The position numbers were made by a program, and so were the translations under genes. This document shows, in pieces, positions 42,760 through 51,585 of a stretch of 64,000 bases of DNA (positions are counted from its first letter, which is position 1; every line of letters starts with the position of its first letter). The notes below the pieces were generated by a model that was given only the letters and a program-made list of their open reading frames with translations, was not told the origin of the DNA and made no database searches. The stretch comes from JBGTFE01 sp036403235. Its GTDB lineage: Bacteria; Acidobacteriota; Blastocatellia; Pyrinomonadales; Pyrinomonadaceae. The stretch covers positions 15,752 through 79,751 of the forward strand of contig DASWRI010000042.1 of assembly GCA_036403235.1 (NCBI GenBank), given 5' to 3'.

Positions 42760-45249
42760 TTATTCGTCGTCGTTTCGATAGTAAGAACGATGATAATAAC
42801 TTTGATAGTAATAATAATTGTCCTGCGAACGCAGATTGACGTTGTTTAAAACGACGCCCAGAATTTTCGCGCCGATGTCCTGTAAAAGCTGGCGCGAACG
42901 CTTGACGACCTGACGCGAGCTTCTGCCCGAATGGACGACCAGAATAACGCCGTCGACCATCGACGCAATCAAAACTCCGTCGGTAAACGACGCAATCGGC
43001 GGCGAATCGACGACGACGTGCGTAAAATTGTCCTGCATCGTCTTGAGCAGATTGGTCATTTGTTCCGAACCGATAAGCTCGGCCGGATTCGGCGGAACCG
43101 GCCCGGACGGAAGCAGATACAGTTTTGCTTCTTCGTCATACTGAACCACGTCCAGCACTTCCTTTTCGTTCAAATTGCTGGAAAGCAGCGTGCTCAGACC
43201 TTCGGCATTGCTGATTTCGAAAATCGAATGAAGCCGCGGGCGACGCATATCCGCGTCGATAATCAAAACTTTCGCTCCGGTCTGTGCGAGACTGATGGCC
43301 GTATTGACGGCGGTCGTCGTTTTTCCTTCCGACGGCAGACTCGACGTCACTAAAAGCGATTTCGGCGCGTGTCCGGCGGTCGAAAGCAGAATCGAAGTTC
43401 GAAGCTGTCGATACGCTTCGGCGAGCGACGAACGCGAATCCGAAGAAATCAAAAGAGCGGATTTTGGTTTCGAATCCTCTTCTTCGCTGGCATTTCCGCC
43501 GCCAACCAGCAGCAGACGACGTTTGGGCATCGAATCGATAGTCGGAATCGCCGCCAGCGCCGGAAGCTGTAAAAGACTTTCGACTTCTTCGGTCGAGCGA
43601 ACCGTGTCGTCCAGATATTCAAGAAAAAGCGCGAGACCGGCGCCGAAAAGCGTCGAAAGGAAAAGCGCGGCCAGAACCGTCGTCAGGCGACGCGGGCTGA
43701 CGGCCGTGTCGGGCGGAATGGCGATTTCCGTTACGCTTATATTATTGTCAGAGCCTTTCGCGGTAATGTCGTTGCCGCTCTGCTGCTCGATTAGATTTTT
43801 CAAAAAGCCTTTGTTGGTTTCGATATTCTGTTCGAGCAATCTGATGTTAATGGCCGCCTGACTTTGTCCCTGCGCCTGATTATACTGGTCATTAAACGAA
43901 GCGCGGATTTTGTCTTCCTGCTGTTTGGCCTGAACGTATTTCGTCCGCAGATTGTCGAGAATGACCTGGGCGGAACGGTTGCGATATCTTTCGAGTTCCT
44001 GCTGGCTTTTATCTCTCTGTTGTTGTATCGCCAACTTGAAAGTGGCGATTTTGGCGTCGAGCTCGGTGATTTCCTGCGCTTCCGGCCTGAATTCTTTTAA
44101 AAGCCTCTCTCTTTCGGCTTCGATTCCGGCGATTGTTTTGTTGGTATCGATTTCAAAATTTCGAATCTGATTTTCCTGCTCGGTAATGTACCGTGCAAGT
44201 AATTCCTCGGCTCTCGATTTAACGTTTTCGGGCGATTCTTTTACCGCGTTATATTCAGCTTCAGCGTTTTTTCGCTGGTTTTCAGCGTCGAGAAGCTGTT
44301 TGTTCAAAGCGGCTAAAGAGTTGATGACAAGCGTCTGGTTTGCATCGATATTGATAATTCCCGAGCGTTGTTTCAAATCGACCAGTTTTTGCTCGTCGGT
44401 TTTAACCTGCGCTTGCAGGTTGGCGACTCGTTCTTCAAGGAAATCGTTGGTCTTTTTGCTCGTTCCGGTGCGTTTTTCCTGATTTACTTTGGTAAAAGTT
44501 CCGGCGATGCCGTTGACGACGTTGGCCGCCAGCTCAGGATTTGTATGACGAAATGTGATTTCAATCAAACGCGTATCCTTGACGGTCGCGCGCGATTCTC
44601 TGACCGGCTCGATTCCAAGATTCTTTTTTATCAAATCGACATAAGGCGCAAGTCGCACGGCTTCGGCGATTTCCTCGGTCGAAGCGAGATTCGAGTTTTG
44701 CGAGGGCGCAACTTCGCCGACGCCTTTTTCTTTCTTTTTCTCATCGCTCGCCAGCCCGATGGCTTTCAGCATCGAACGCCACGGCGACACGGATTCCTCG
44801 GCTCGCGCCTGCTGAATTTCCTTATTGCTGTCTAAACTCAATTCCTTGACGACGCGGCGCAAAAGGCTGTCGCTGAAAAGAAGCTGAAGCTGCGTGTTGA
44901 AATAAGCCGGGTCGGATTGGACGACCGGCGCGCGGCTGTCTTTCGTTACCAAATCGGGATTTGTTTGTTCCAAATCGACCTGTACGACCGCTTTCGCCAT
45001 ATAAATATTCGGCTTGTGCGCCATATAAATCGCGGTCAGAGTCGTCAATAAAACGGCGATGCCGATAACCAGCCACAATCTTTTGCGAATTGCGCGCCAG
45101 TAATCTATAAGCTGGAAGCCTTCCGATTGCGTAAAGTCGCGATATGCGCCGTAGCCTCCGTTGGTTGCGGGAACCTGCGGCTCGAACGGGCGCTCGATTT
45201 CTACCTTTTCGGCAACCTGTCGATGAATTATTTCACGCGTGTCTTTCAT
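42760..45249 (-). CDS. Wzc-type polysaccharide co-polymerase with tyrosine autokinase domain
   Basis: An 829-residue inner-membrane protein: an N-terminal Wzz domain with a membrane segment near residues 57-75, a long coiled-coil periplasmic part, a second membrane segment near 530, and a C-terminal BY-kinase with SSLPSEGKTTTAVN (Walker A), LIIDADMRRPRLH (Walker A') and VVVDSPPI (Walker B). The tail has a tyrosine cluster (YYYYQSYYHRSYY). It controls chain length and export by cycles of tyrosine phosphorylation together with the Wza-like protein encoded just upstream. No Wzb-type phosphatase gene is seen. Confidence 0.94.
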   Translation of the reverse strand: MKDTREIIHRQVAEKVEIERPFEPQVPATNGGYGAYRDFTQSEGFQLIDYWRAIRKRLWLVIGIAVLLTTLTAIYMAHKPNIYMAKAVVQVDLEQTNPDLVTKDSRAPVVQSDPAYFNTQLQLLFSDSLLRRVVKELSLDSNKEIQQARAEESVSPWRSMLKAIGLASDEKKKEKGVGEVAPSQNSNLASTEEIAEAVRLAPYVDLIKKNLGIEPVRESRATVKDTRLIEITFRHTNPELAANVVNGIAGTFTKVNQEKRTGTSKKTNDFLEERVANLQAQVKTDEQKLVDLKQRSGIINIDANQTLVINSLAALNKQLLDAENQRKNAEAEYNAVKESPENVKSRAEELLARYITEQENQIRNFEIDTNKTIAGIEAERERLLKEFRPEAQEITELDAKIATFKLAIQQQRDKSQQELERYRNRSAQVILDNLRTKYVQAKQQEDKIRASFNDQYNQAQGQSQAAINIRLLEQNIETNKGFLKNLIEQQSGNDITAKGSDNNISVTEIAIPPDTAVSPRRLTTVLAALFLSTLFGAGLALFLEYLDDTVRSTEEVESLLQLPALAAIPTIDSMPKRRLLLVGGGNASEEEDSKPKSALLISSDSRSSLAEAYRQLRTSILLSTAGHAPKSLLVTSSLPSEGKTTTAVNTAISLAQTGAKVLIIDADMRRPRLHSIFEISNAEGLSTLLSSNLNEKEVLDVVQYDEEAKLYLLPSGPVPPNPAELIGSEQMTNLLKTMQDNFTHVVVDSPPIASFTDGVLIASMVDGVILVVHSGRSSRQVVKRSRQLLQDIGAKILGVVLNNVNLRSQDNYYYYQSYYHRSYYRNDDE

Positions 45250-45272
45250 TTTTCCTCAAATTGAATAATGGT

Positions 45273-46361
45273 CTAGGGAATCTGAACCTTGTATAAAAGG
45301 CTGGGAATGCCGTTTGTAAACGATTTTCCGATATTTCTTAAAATGCTCTTTGTCGTGTCCTCGGAAATCGCTACGATATCGTTCGGCTGCAAATACGGGT
45401 CATCCGTTTTGCGCTGACTAATTTCTTTCAAATCGAAAACGAGCTCTTCGCGCTCAAGACTTCCTTCTTTCTGCCGGAGTATTCGGACTTTACTTTTTGA
45501 TGAAGGTTTCAATCCCTCGGCGGAAACGATTGCCTGTAGCAGTGTAATCGGCTCTTTTACTTTTATTTGTCCTTCCTTATTGACGTTACCGTAAACATAA
45601 ACGATATCGGCGTCGAGAACGCTGACAATGTCGCCGGGCTTTAGAACCGGATTTGTTTTTCCTCTTAAAATATCGGATAAAGTAAAGCCGTAAAAATTGA
45701 CAGTTCCTTCGCCGTTTTCCGATTTTTCTTTATCGACACAGCCGGAAATATCGCCGACGCGCGCCACCTGAACCTTGCTTCCGGCAAACTCGACGTCCGG
45801 GCCGCCCGCATAACTGATAACCTCAAGCAGAGTTAAATCACGATTGGTAAAAAATGTTCCGGGCTTTTTGACCGCGCCGATGACCGAATACGATTGCGAA
45901 TTCTGCTCTCTGACGACAACCGAAACATAAGGGTCGCGGAGATACGTTTCTTTATAAATTCTTGTGATTTCGTCGGCAAGCTCGTTTTCGGTTTTGCAGA
46001 GCGCGGCTATCGGCTTATCAATTCTGGGCAGGCTGAATCTTCCGGCGTTGTCCAATTTTATGCTGCCCCGGGAAAGCTCGGGATGTTTGGAAACGTTAAC
46101 TTCTATAACGTCGTACATACCGATGCGGTAACGTTCTTTCGGATTCGGGTTAAACGTCGGCTCGGAAGTCGTCGCGTCGACCGGCGTAACCGTTGGTGAG
46201 ACAATCGGCTTAATCGCATTTTTATCGCCCGAAACAGATTTAGAATCTTTGGTTTCCTGCGCAGATACGACAGAAAAGCAGAAATCTTGCTGCCCTAAAA
46301 CGGCCAAAAAACTAAAAACTGTTAAAAAACTAAAAATGGCTATGAATCTAACTGCTTTCAT
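45273..46361 (-). CDS. Wza-like polysaccharide export protein (SLBB)
   Basis: A 362-residue exported protein with a signal segment (about residues 5-35), a Poly_export domain beginning YRIGMYDVIEVNVSKHPELS and SLBB domains (VIGAVKKPGTFF, VYGNVNKEGQIKV). It should form the outer-membrane channel for the polymer. No lipobox Cys is clear, unlike E. coli Wza. It is the first gene of the long minus-strand locus. Confidence 0.92.
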   Translation of the reverse strand: MKAVRFIAIFSFLTVFSFLAVLGQQDFCFSVVSAQETKDSKSVSGDKNAIKPIVSPTVTPVDATTSEPTFNPNPKERYRIGMYDVIEVNVSKHPELSRGSIKLDNAGRFSLPRIDKPIAALCKTENELADEITRIYKETYLRDPYVSVVVREQNSQSYSVIGAVKKPGTFFTNRDLTLLEVISYAGGPDVEFAGSKVQVARVGDISGCVDKEKSENGEGTVNFYGFTLSDILRGKTNPVLKPGDIVSVLDADIVYVYGNVNKEGQIKVKEPITLLQAIVSAEGLKPSSKSKVRILRQKEGSLEREELVFDLKEISQRKTDDPYLQPNDIVAISEDTTKSILRNIGKSFTNGIPSLLYKVQIP

Positions 46362-46602
46362 ATTTGATACTCCAATAAATTTATATTTTACGTCCGGAAG
46401 GATATAAGCCTTTTGATTCTATATTCTTAATAAAAGTTTGTCTCTTTTATATCTTGCTGATTTTGTGTTTTTAAGTGTGCAAAGAGATATAGTATCAAAA
46501 TTGCCAAAAAGCAACAATTACAAAATTAAAATTGCCGGATTTTAAAAGAATCCCGCTTCTGAGTTAAACTTTGATACTCGAATTTTTCAGTAACGATTTT
46601 TT
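46362..46602. promoter_or_regulatory. Divergent regulatory region of polysaccharide locus and mutS
   Basis: This 241-nt AT-rich gap must hold promoters for the export gene (-) and mutS (+). TTTGATACTC occurs at 46363-46372 and 46570-46579, and its inverse AGTATCAAA at 46491-46499, so a shared operator is possible. I could not pick a convincing -35/-10 pair, and I see no JUMPstart/ops element. Confidence 0.4.
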
Positions 46603-49290
46603 ATGCAAAACCCGACGCCGATGCTTCGGCAGTATCTCGAAATAAAAAAACAATATCCGGGCACAATCCTCTTTTTCCGGCTCGGCGATTTTTACGAATT
46701 ATTTAATGAAGACGCCGTCGTCGGCTCGCGCGAGCTGGAAATTACGTTGACGGCGCGCCATAAAGACAGTCCGAATCCGGTTCCGATGTGCGGCGTTCCG
46801 CATCATGCGGCGGCAAATTATATTTCGCGTCTGGTCAAAAAAGGCTACCGCGTGGCGATTTGCGAGCAAACCGAAGAGGCCGGAAAAGGCATAAAGCTCG
46901 TCCGGCGCGAAGTTGTCCGCGTGATAACGCCCGGAACGGCGATTGACCCGCAACTCGTCGAATCGAAAGAATCGATTTATCTCGCGTCCATTTCGGGCGC
47001 GGGCGAATCTTTCGGCGCGGCTTTTCTGGAGCTTTCGACCGGAGAATTTTTTTCAACGCAAATTTCCGGCTCAAACGCCTGGACAAACATCTGCGCCGAT
47101 ATCGAAAGCTTCGCGCCGCGCGAACTGCTTTTCCCCGAATCTCTGCAAAAATTAATCGAAAATACTTTCTCAAATCCGCATCACCTGGCGTTATCGGACG
47201 CATCAAATGTGGTATCGATAAAACCGCCGAATTCGAATAAATTTTCCGCCGCCTTGACGCCGCTCGACAACTGGCTTTTTCACCCGGAAGATTGCGAAAA
47301 TTTGTTAAAGCGTCACTTAAATGTCCGTGAGCTAAGCGGCTTCGGTTTGGAAGGAAAATTTGATGCGATTTGCGCGGCCGGCGCATGCCTTCGATACGCG
47401 CAGGAAACGCAGCGCACTTCGGCCGAACATATTTCCGACATAAATTATTTTGAAAACAGCGATTTTATGATTTTGGATGCGATAACGCTGAAAAATCTGG
47501 AAATAATCGAGTCGAGAAATGAAAACAAACGCACGCTTTTTAACGTGATTGACGAAACCGTCACAGGGATGGGCGCGCGGCTTCTAAAATCGTGGCTTTT
47601 GCGGCCGTCTTTAAAAAGAAGCGAGATTCAGACGCGCCTCGCGGCAGTTTCCGAATTAACGGATTCAATTCTGCGCGATAACGTCCGCTTCCTCTTAAAG
47701 GAAGTTTCGGATTTGGAACGGCTCGTCGGAAGATTAAATATCGGAACGGCCACGCCGAGAGATTTGCTTGCTTTATGCCGCTCGCTTTCGCAGACGCCGA
47801 AGATAAATTTTGCTTTATCGGACGCAAACAGCCTTTTGATTCAGGTGTTATCGGAAAATATTTTTGAGCTTCCCGAAATTCGAAATCTGATTGAAACATC
47901 CATTTCCGATGAGCCGCCGATGAATATGTCCGACGGCGGCATCATCCGTGACGGATTTAATGCGGAACTCGACGAATTAAGACAAATTCGAAAATCCGCG
48001 CAGCAAATCATCGCCGGATTTGAAGCAGAGGAAAAACGTCGCACCGGAATTTATAACTTAAAAATAAAATTCAATAACGTTTTCGGCTATTTTATCGAAA
48101 TTTCAAAAGGAAATCTTCCGCGCGTTCCGCCGGATTACGAGCGCCGCCAGACTTTGACGAATGCCGAAAGATTTACGACGCCGCAGCTAAAAGAATGGGA
48201 GCAAAAAGTTCTCGGCGCCGAGGAAAGAATCGTCGAGCTTGAAACCGAGATTTTTCAAAACGTCCGCGCGCAGGTTCGCGAGGAAACAAAAAATCTGCAA
48301 TCGACCGCCCGCACGCTCGCAACTCTGGATGCGCTCGCGAGCCTTGCCGAAACGGCCGCGCGAAGAAATTATGTCGCGCCCGTCCTCCACGACGGCGACG
48401 AACTTGAAATAAAGGACGGGCGACACTCGATTGTCGAGGCTTTCGGAAACGAATCTTTTATCCCGAACGACGTTTATTTAAATAATTCGACCGACCGCCT
48501 GCTTATCATTACAGGCCCGAATATGGGCGGAAAATCGACGATTTTGCGACAGGTCGCGCTTATCCAAATCCTCGCGCAAATTGGCTCGTTTGTTCCCGCT
48601 TCGTCGGCAAAAGTTCCGATTTCAGACCGCGTCTGGACGAGAATCGGCGCGTCGGACGATTTGTCTTCGGGACGTTCGACATTTATGGTCGAGATGACCG
48701 AAACCGCTTCGATTTTGCACAACGCGACGCCTCGAAGCTTGATTTTGCTCGATGAACTCGGACGCGGAACTTCGACATTCGACGGTCTTTCGCTCGCCTG
48801 GGCAGTCGCCGAATTTCTGCATAATTCGCCTGAGCATTCCGCAAAAACGCTTTTCGCAACGCATTATCACGAGCTGACGGAGCTGGCCGAAAGTCTGCCG
48901 GGCGCAAAAAATTATCAGGTTCTGGCGACCGAAAAGGACGGCGAAGTCGTGTTTCTGCACAAATTAAAAAAAGGAAAGGCTTCGAAATCCTACGGCATCG
49001 CCGTTGCCCAGCTCGCTGGTCTGCCCGCGCGCGCGATTCTTCGGGCAAAGGAAGTTTTGGCAAAATTGGAAAAATACGAGCTGTTGGTTTTTGCCGACGC
49101 AAAGCAAAATTCGACGGCGCTCGAAACGGCGGTCGGGCGCGCTTCAAACAATAAAATGGCTTCGCAGTTTTCGCTTTTTGCAATTACAAACGAAACCGTA
49201 GTCGAAGAGCTTCGCTCCATCGAAACCGAAAATTTAAGTCCGCAGGAAGCGAAACAGATTTTGACGGAGCTCAAGAATAAAATTATTTAA
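46603..49290 (+). CDS. mutS: DNA mismatch repair protein MutS
   Basis: An 895-residue MutS1. The mismatch-reading motif lies in FFRLGDFYELF (F-Y-E near residue 28), followed by connector, lever and clamp domains, and the ATPase with TGPNMGGKST (Walker A), LILLDELGRGTSTFDG (Walker B and signature) and FATHYHEL. It recognises mismatches and starts repair with MutL. Its last 8 bases overlap the end of the convergent CAP-domain gene. Confidence 0.97.
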   Translation: MQNPTPMLRQYLEIKKQYPGTILFFRLGDFYELFNEDAVVGSRELEITLTARHKDSPNPVPMCGVPHHAAANYISRLVKKGYRVAICEQTEEAGKGIKLVRREVVRVITPGTAIDPQLVESKESIYLASISGAGESFGAAFLELSTGEFFSTQISGSNAWTNICADIESFAPRELLFPESLQKLIENTFSNPHHLALSDASNVVSIKPPNSNKFSAALTPLDNWLFHPEDCENLLKRHLNVRELSGFGLEGKFDAICAAGACLRYAQETQRTSAEHISDINYFENSDFMILDAITLKNLEIIESRNENKRTLFNVIDETVTGMGARLLKSWLLRPSLKRSEIQTRLAAVSELTDSILRDNVRFLLKEVSDLERLVGRLNIGTATPRDLLALCRSLSQTPKINFALSDANSLLIQVLSENIFELPEIRNLIETSISDEPPMNMSDGGIIRDGFNAELDELRQIRKSAQQIIAGFEAEEKRRTGIYNLKIKFNNVFGYFIEISKGNLPRVPPDYERRQTLTNAERFTTPQLKEWEQKVLGAEERIVELETEIFQNVRAQVREETKNLQSTARTLATLDALASLAETAARRNYVAPVLHDGDELEIKDGRHSIVEAFGNESFIPNDVYLNNSTDRLLIITGPNMGGKSTILRQVALIQILAQIGSFVPASSAKVPISDRVWTRIGASDDLSSGRSTFMVEMTETASILHNATPRSLILLDELGRGTSTFDGLSLAWAVAEFLHNSPEHSAKTLFATHYHELTELAESLPGAKNYQVLATEKDGEVVFLHKLKKGKASKSYGIAVAQLAGLPARAILRAKEVLAKLEKYELLVFADAKQNSTALETAVGRASNNKMASQFSLFAITNETVVEELRSIETENLSPQEAKQILTELKNKII

Positions 49291-50281
49291 TCTGCGACGC
49301 GATAATTTTTTTGTAAGGCTTGACGCTGATTGAGATATAACCGTCCGTATCTTTATTTATTACAAACGTTTTACTTCCCTGATTTACGGTCTGCGCGGAT
49401 TTCGGATTTTGCTGAAGTTTTTTTAAAGACGAATCTATCCAGCTTTCTCTTCCCGTCCATTCGGAAGCGAGATTATTCATAAAAATTTTCAAAATATTTC
49501 TGTTTTTTGCGTTTAGGGAGGAATTTTTATCCGATTTCAGACGAATTGAAGTGTTTGCTTCGGAAACCGAAAGCTTCACCGAACTATCAGCCGAAGCTCC
49601 GGAAAACTCTGCTTCCGAGCTTGCCGACGATTTTTTGATAACCACGAAACCGCTCATCGCCGTAACATATTTTTCAAAACTCGCGCCCAAACCGTTTTTT
49701 GCATCGCCGTAATTTGACGCGGCCGAGCCAAACCAGAGCGCGACGTATTCGCCGTCAATCGCGATGCCGAAAGCGTCAAATTTTTTATCTTTAAATACGT
49801 TTAAGTTTAGAATCAGAGAATTGTGCAAATCGCTTTTTTTCCATGCCTGGAGCGCCAGAGCGGGCGTCGCCGCACCGCCGTCGTTGCGATAAAGATTTTC
49901 GAAACCTTCGCCCGTATAACCGCTGTTCAAACGCTTCGGCGATTCGGTCACACAATTCCACGTGTTTTCGTTTTTTATGTCATACGGGCAATTGCTCCAG
50001 CCGTGCGTAAAGGATTTTATATTTATCGTTAAATCGAGCAGATGCCGGTTGGCGAGCCTGCTCAGAGATTCCGATAGAGGTATCAGCGGCAGATTATTGG
50101 CGGCGCGATATTCGTTGACGATTCGGAAAAGCTCTTTTTCCTGCGGGGAGATGTCGTCGCCGAGACATTTTTTTTCGGTAAAGAGTTTCTTGCCGTCGCA
50201 GCTGACCTGCGAAAAAGCGTTTTGATAAAAAATTGAAACGAACGCAAAAGCTAATACAGCCGCCGCAAATTTAGTTGACAT
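49283..50281 (-). CDS. Secreted CAP-domain (SCP/PR1-like) protein
   Basis: A 332-residue protein with a signal peptide (about residues 1-24, cleavage after FSQV-type region) and a CAP domain (about 45-175): FRIVNEYRAANNLPLIPLSESLSRLANRHLLDL, FTHGWSNC, GENLYR-like GFENLYRN and YVALWFG, with conserved His and Glu residues. The C-terminal 150 residues are Ser/Lys rich and unrecognised. CAP proteins are often secreted, with unclear enzymatic role in bacteria. It converges on mutS with an 8-nt overlap. Confidence 0.8.
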   Translation of the reverse strand: MSTKFAAAVLAFAFVSIFYQNAFSQVSCDGKKLFTEKKCLGDDISPQEKELFRIVNEYRAANNLPLIPLSESLSRLANRHLLDLTINIKSFTHGWSNCPYDIKNENTWNCVTESPKRLNSGYTGEGFENLYRNDGGAATPALALQAWKKSDLHNSLILNLNVFKDKKFDAFGIAIDGEYVALWFGSAASNYGDAKNGLGASFEKYVTAMSGFVVIKKSSASSEAEFSGASADSSVKLSVSEANTSIRLKSDKNSSLNAKNRNILKIFMNNLASEWTGRESWIDSSLKKLQQNPKSAQTVNQGSKTFVINKDTDGYISISVKPYKKIIASQIK

Positions 50282-50410
50282 AATTTTAAAAGGTTGGAAG
50301 ACCGGATTTTTAGGATAAAAGTAATGTTTTTGCGTTTTTATGTCAAGAAAACTTTTAACTTTTCCGACATATTTTCTCAGAATTTACTTTAACCGTCTGC
50401 CTGCCGACGC

Positions 50411-50439
50411 TTTATAAATCACTTTAAGATTGTTACAAT
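50411..50439 (+). promoter_or_regulatory. Weak candidate promoter of the NagZ-like gene
   Basis: TTTATA (50411-50416) and TACAAT (50434-50439) are 17 nt apart, placing the start within about 10 nt of the ATG at 50455. No ribosome site is visible, so the message may be nearly leaderless. Confidence 0.35.
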
Positions 50440-50454
50440 CCGCTTTAGTTCAAT

Positions 50455-51561
50455 ATGTTGGAACAAATCCTTTCTCTGCCAATCGAGAAAAAAATCGGAC
50501 AATTATTTTTTATCGGCATTTCCGGTGCGGAAATCGACGAATCTTCACGCGAATTATTAAACGAAATCTCGCCCGGCGGGATTTGTCTTTTTTCCAGAAA
50601 TATCCGCGAAGCCTTGCAAACCCGGAAATTGCTTGACGAAATCAGAGAAATTATTTCTATCGAGCCGTTTTTGAGCATCGACCAGGAAGGCGGCCCGGTT
50701 GACCGTCTGCGCCGCGTCATCGAACCGATGCCGGCGGCGAGCCACTTAAAAACATCCGCTGATGCAAAAAAACTCGCAAAAATAACGGCCGAAACGATTC
50801 GGCTACTTGGATTTAATATGAATTTTGCGCCCGTCGTCGACGTCATCGACGATGCGCGCGCCAAAACGAATAACGGTTTATACTCGCGCGCTTTCGGTCG
50901 CTCAAAAGAGGCAGTCGCCGAATTTGCCGCTGCCTATCTTGAAAATTTGGAGCAAAACGGCTGTCTCGGCTGTCTCAAACATTTTCCCGGACTCGGCGCC
51001 AGCGAAGTCGATTCGCACGAAGAATTGCCGAAAGTTAATTTATCTCAAAAAGAATTATTGGAAATCGACTTATTTCCCTACCGAGCGATTTTCAAAACAT
51101 TAAAACCGAACGTCGTAATGGTCGCGCACGCCAGCTTTCCCAATTCCGACTTGCAGGAAAGCGACCAAAATGGCAAACTTTTACCGTCTTCATTAAGTTT
51201 CAATTTCACGACAAAACTTTTGCGCACAGAACTAGGCTTTCAAGGAATTGCCATCACCGACGATTTGGAAATGGGCGCAATTTTGAAAAATTACGGAGTC
51301 GGCGAAGCCTGCACGCGCGCGATTCGCGCCGGACAGGATATGCTCGCCATCTGCGCCAAAGCGGAAAATGTCCGCGCGGGCTTTAGAGCCGTTTCGGACG
51401 CCGTAAAAACAGGCGAAATCAGCGAAGCGAGAATCGATGAATCACTCACGCGCATCGCTGAAGTAAAAAATTTGATAAACTCTCCTTTACCTTTCAACGA
51501 AAACCGTCTGCGTGAGCTTTCCGGTGAAATTGTAGAATTAAAAGAACGCATTGATTCGTAA
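50455..51561 (+). CDS. Glycoside hydrolase family 3 (NagZ-like beta-N-acetylhexosaminidase)
   Basis: A 368-residue GH3 enzyme without signal peptide: FLSIDQEGGPVDRLR, FNMNFAPVVDV, KHFPGLGASEVDSHEELP with the flexible-loop Asp-Ser-His, and the nucleophile Asp in AITDDLEMGAI. NagZ removes GlcNAc from anhydro-muropeptides during cell-wall recycling. The usual KHFPGHG is KHFPGLG here. It precedes a peptide-binding lipoprotein gene by about 25 nt, which would fit muropeptide recovery. Confidence 0.9.
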   Translation: MLEQILSLPIEKKIGQLFFIGISGAEIDESSRELLNEISPGGICLFSRNIREALQTRKLLDEIREIISIEPFLSIDQEGGPVDRLRRVIEPMPAASHLKTSADAKKLAKITAETIRLLGFNMNFAPVVDVIDDARAKTNNGLYSRAFGRSKEAVAEFAAAYLENLEQNGCLGCLKHFPGLGASEVDSHEELPKVNLSQKELLEIDLFPYRAIFKTLKPNVVMVAHASFPNSDLQESDQNGKLLPSSLSFNFTTKLLRTELGFQGIAITDDLEMGAILKNYGVGEACTRAIRAGQDMLAICAKAENVRAGFRAVSDAVKTGEISEARIDESLTRIAEVKNLINSPLPFNENRLRELSGEIVELKERIDS

Positions 51562-51585
51562 AATATCTTTGGAGGAAATGGTTTG

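Noticed and set aside
43369..44835. Many long open frames opposite the Wzc-like gene
   Set aside because: These are shadows caused by codon bias; their translations lack known motifs and the opposite strand has a complete, well-supported gene.
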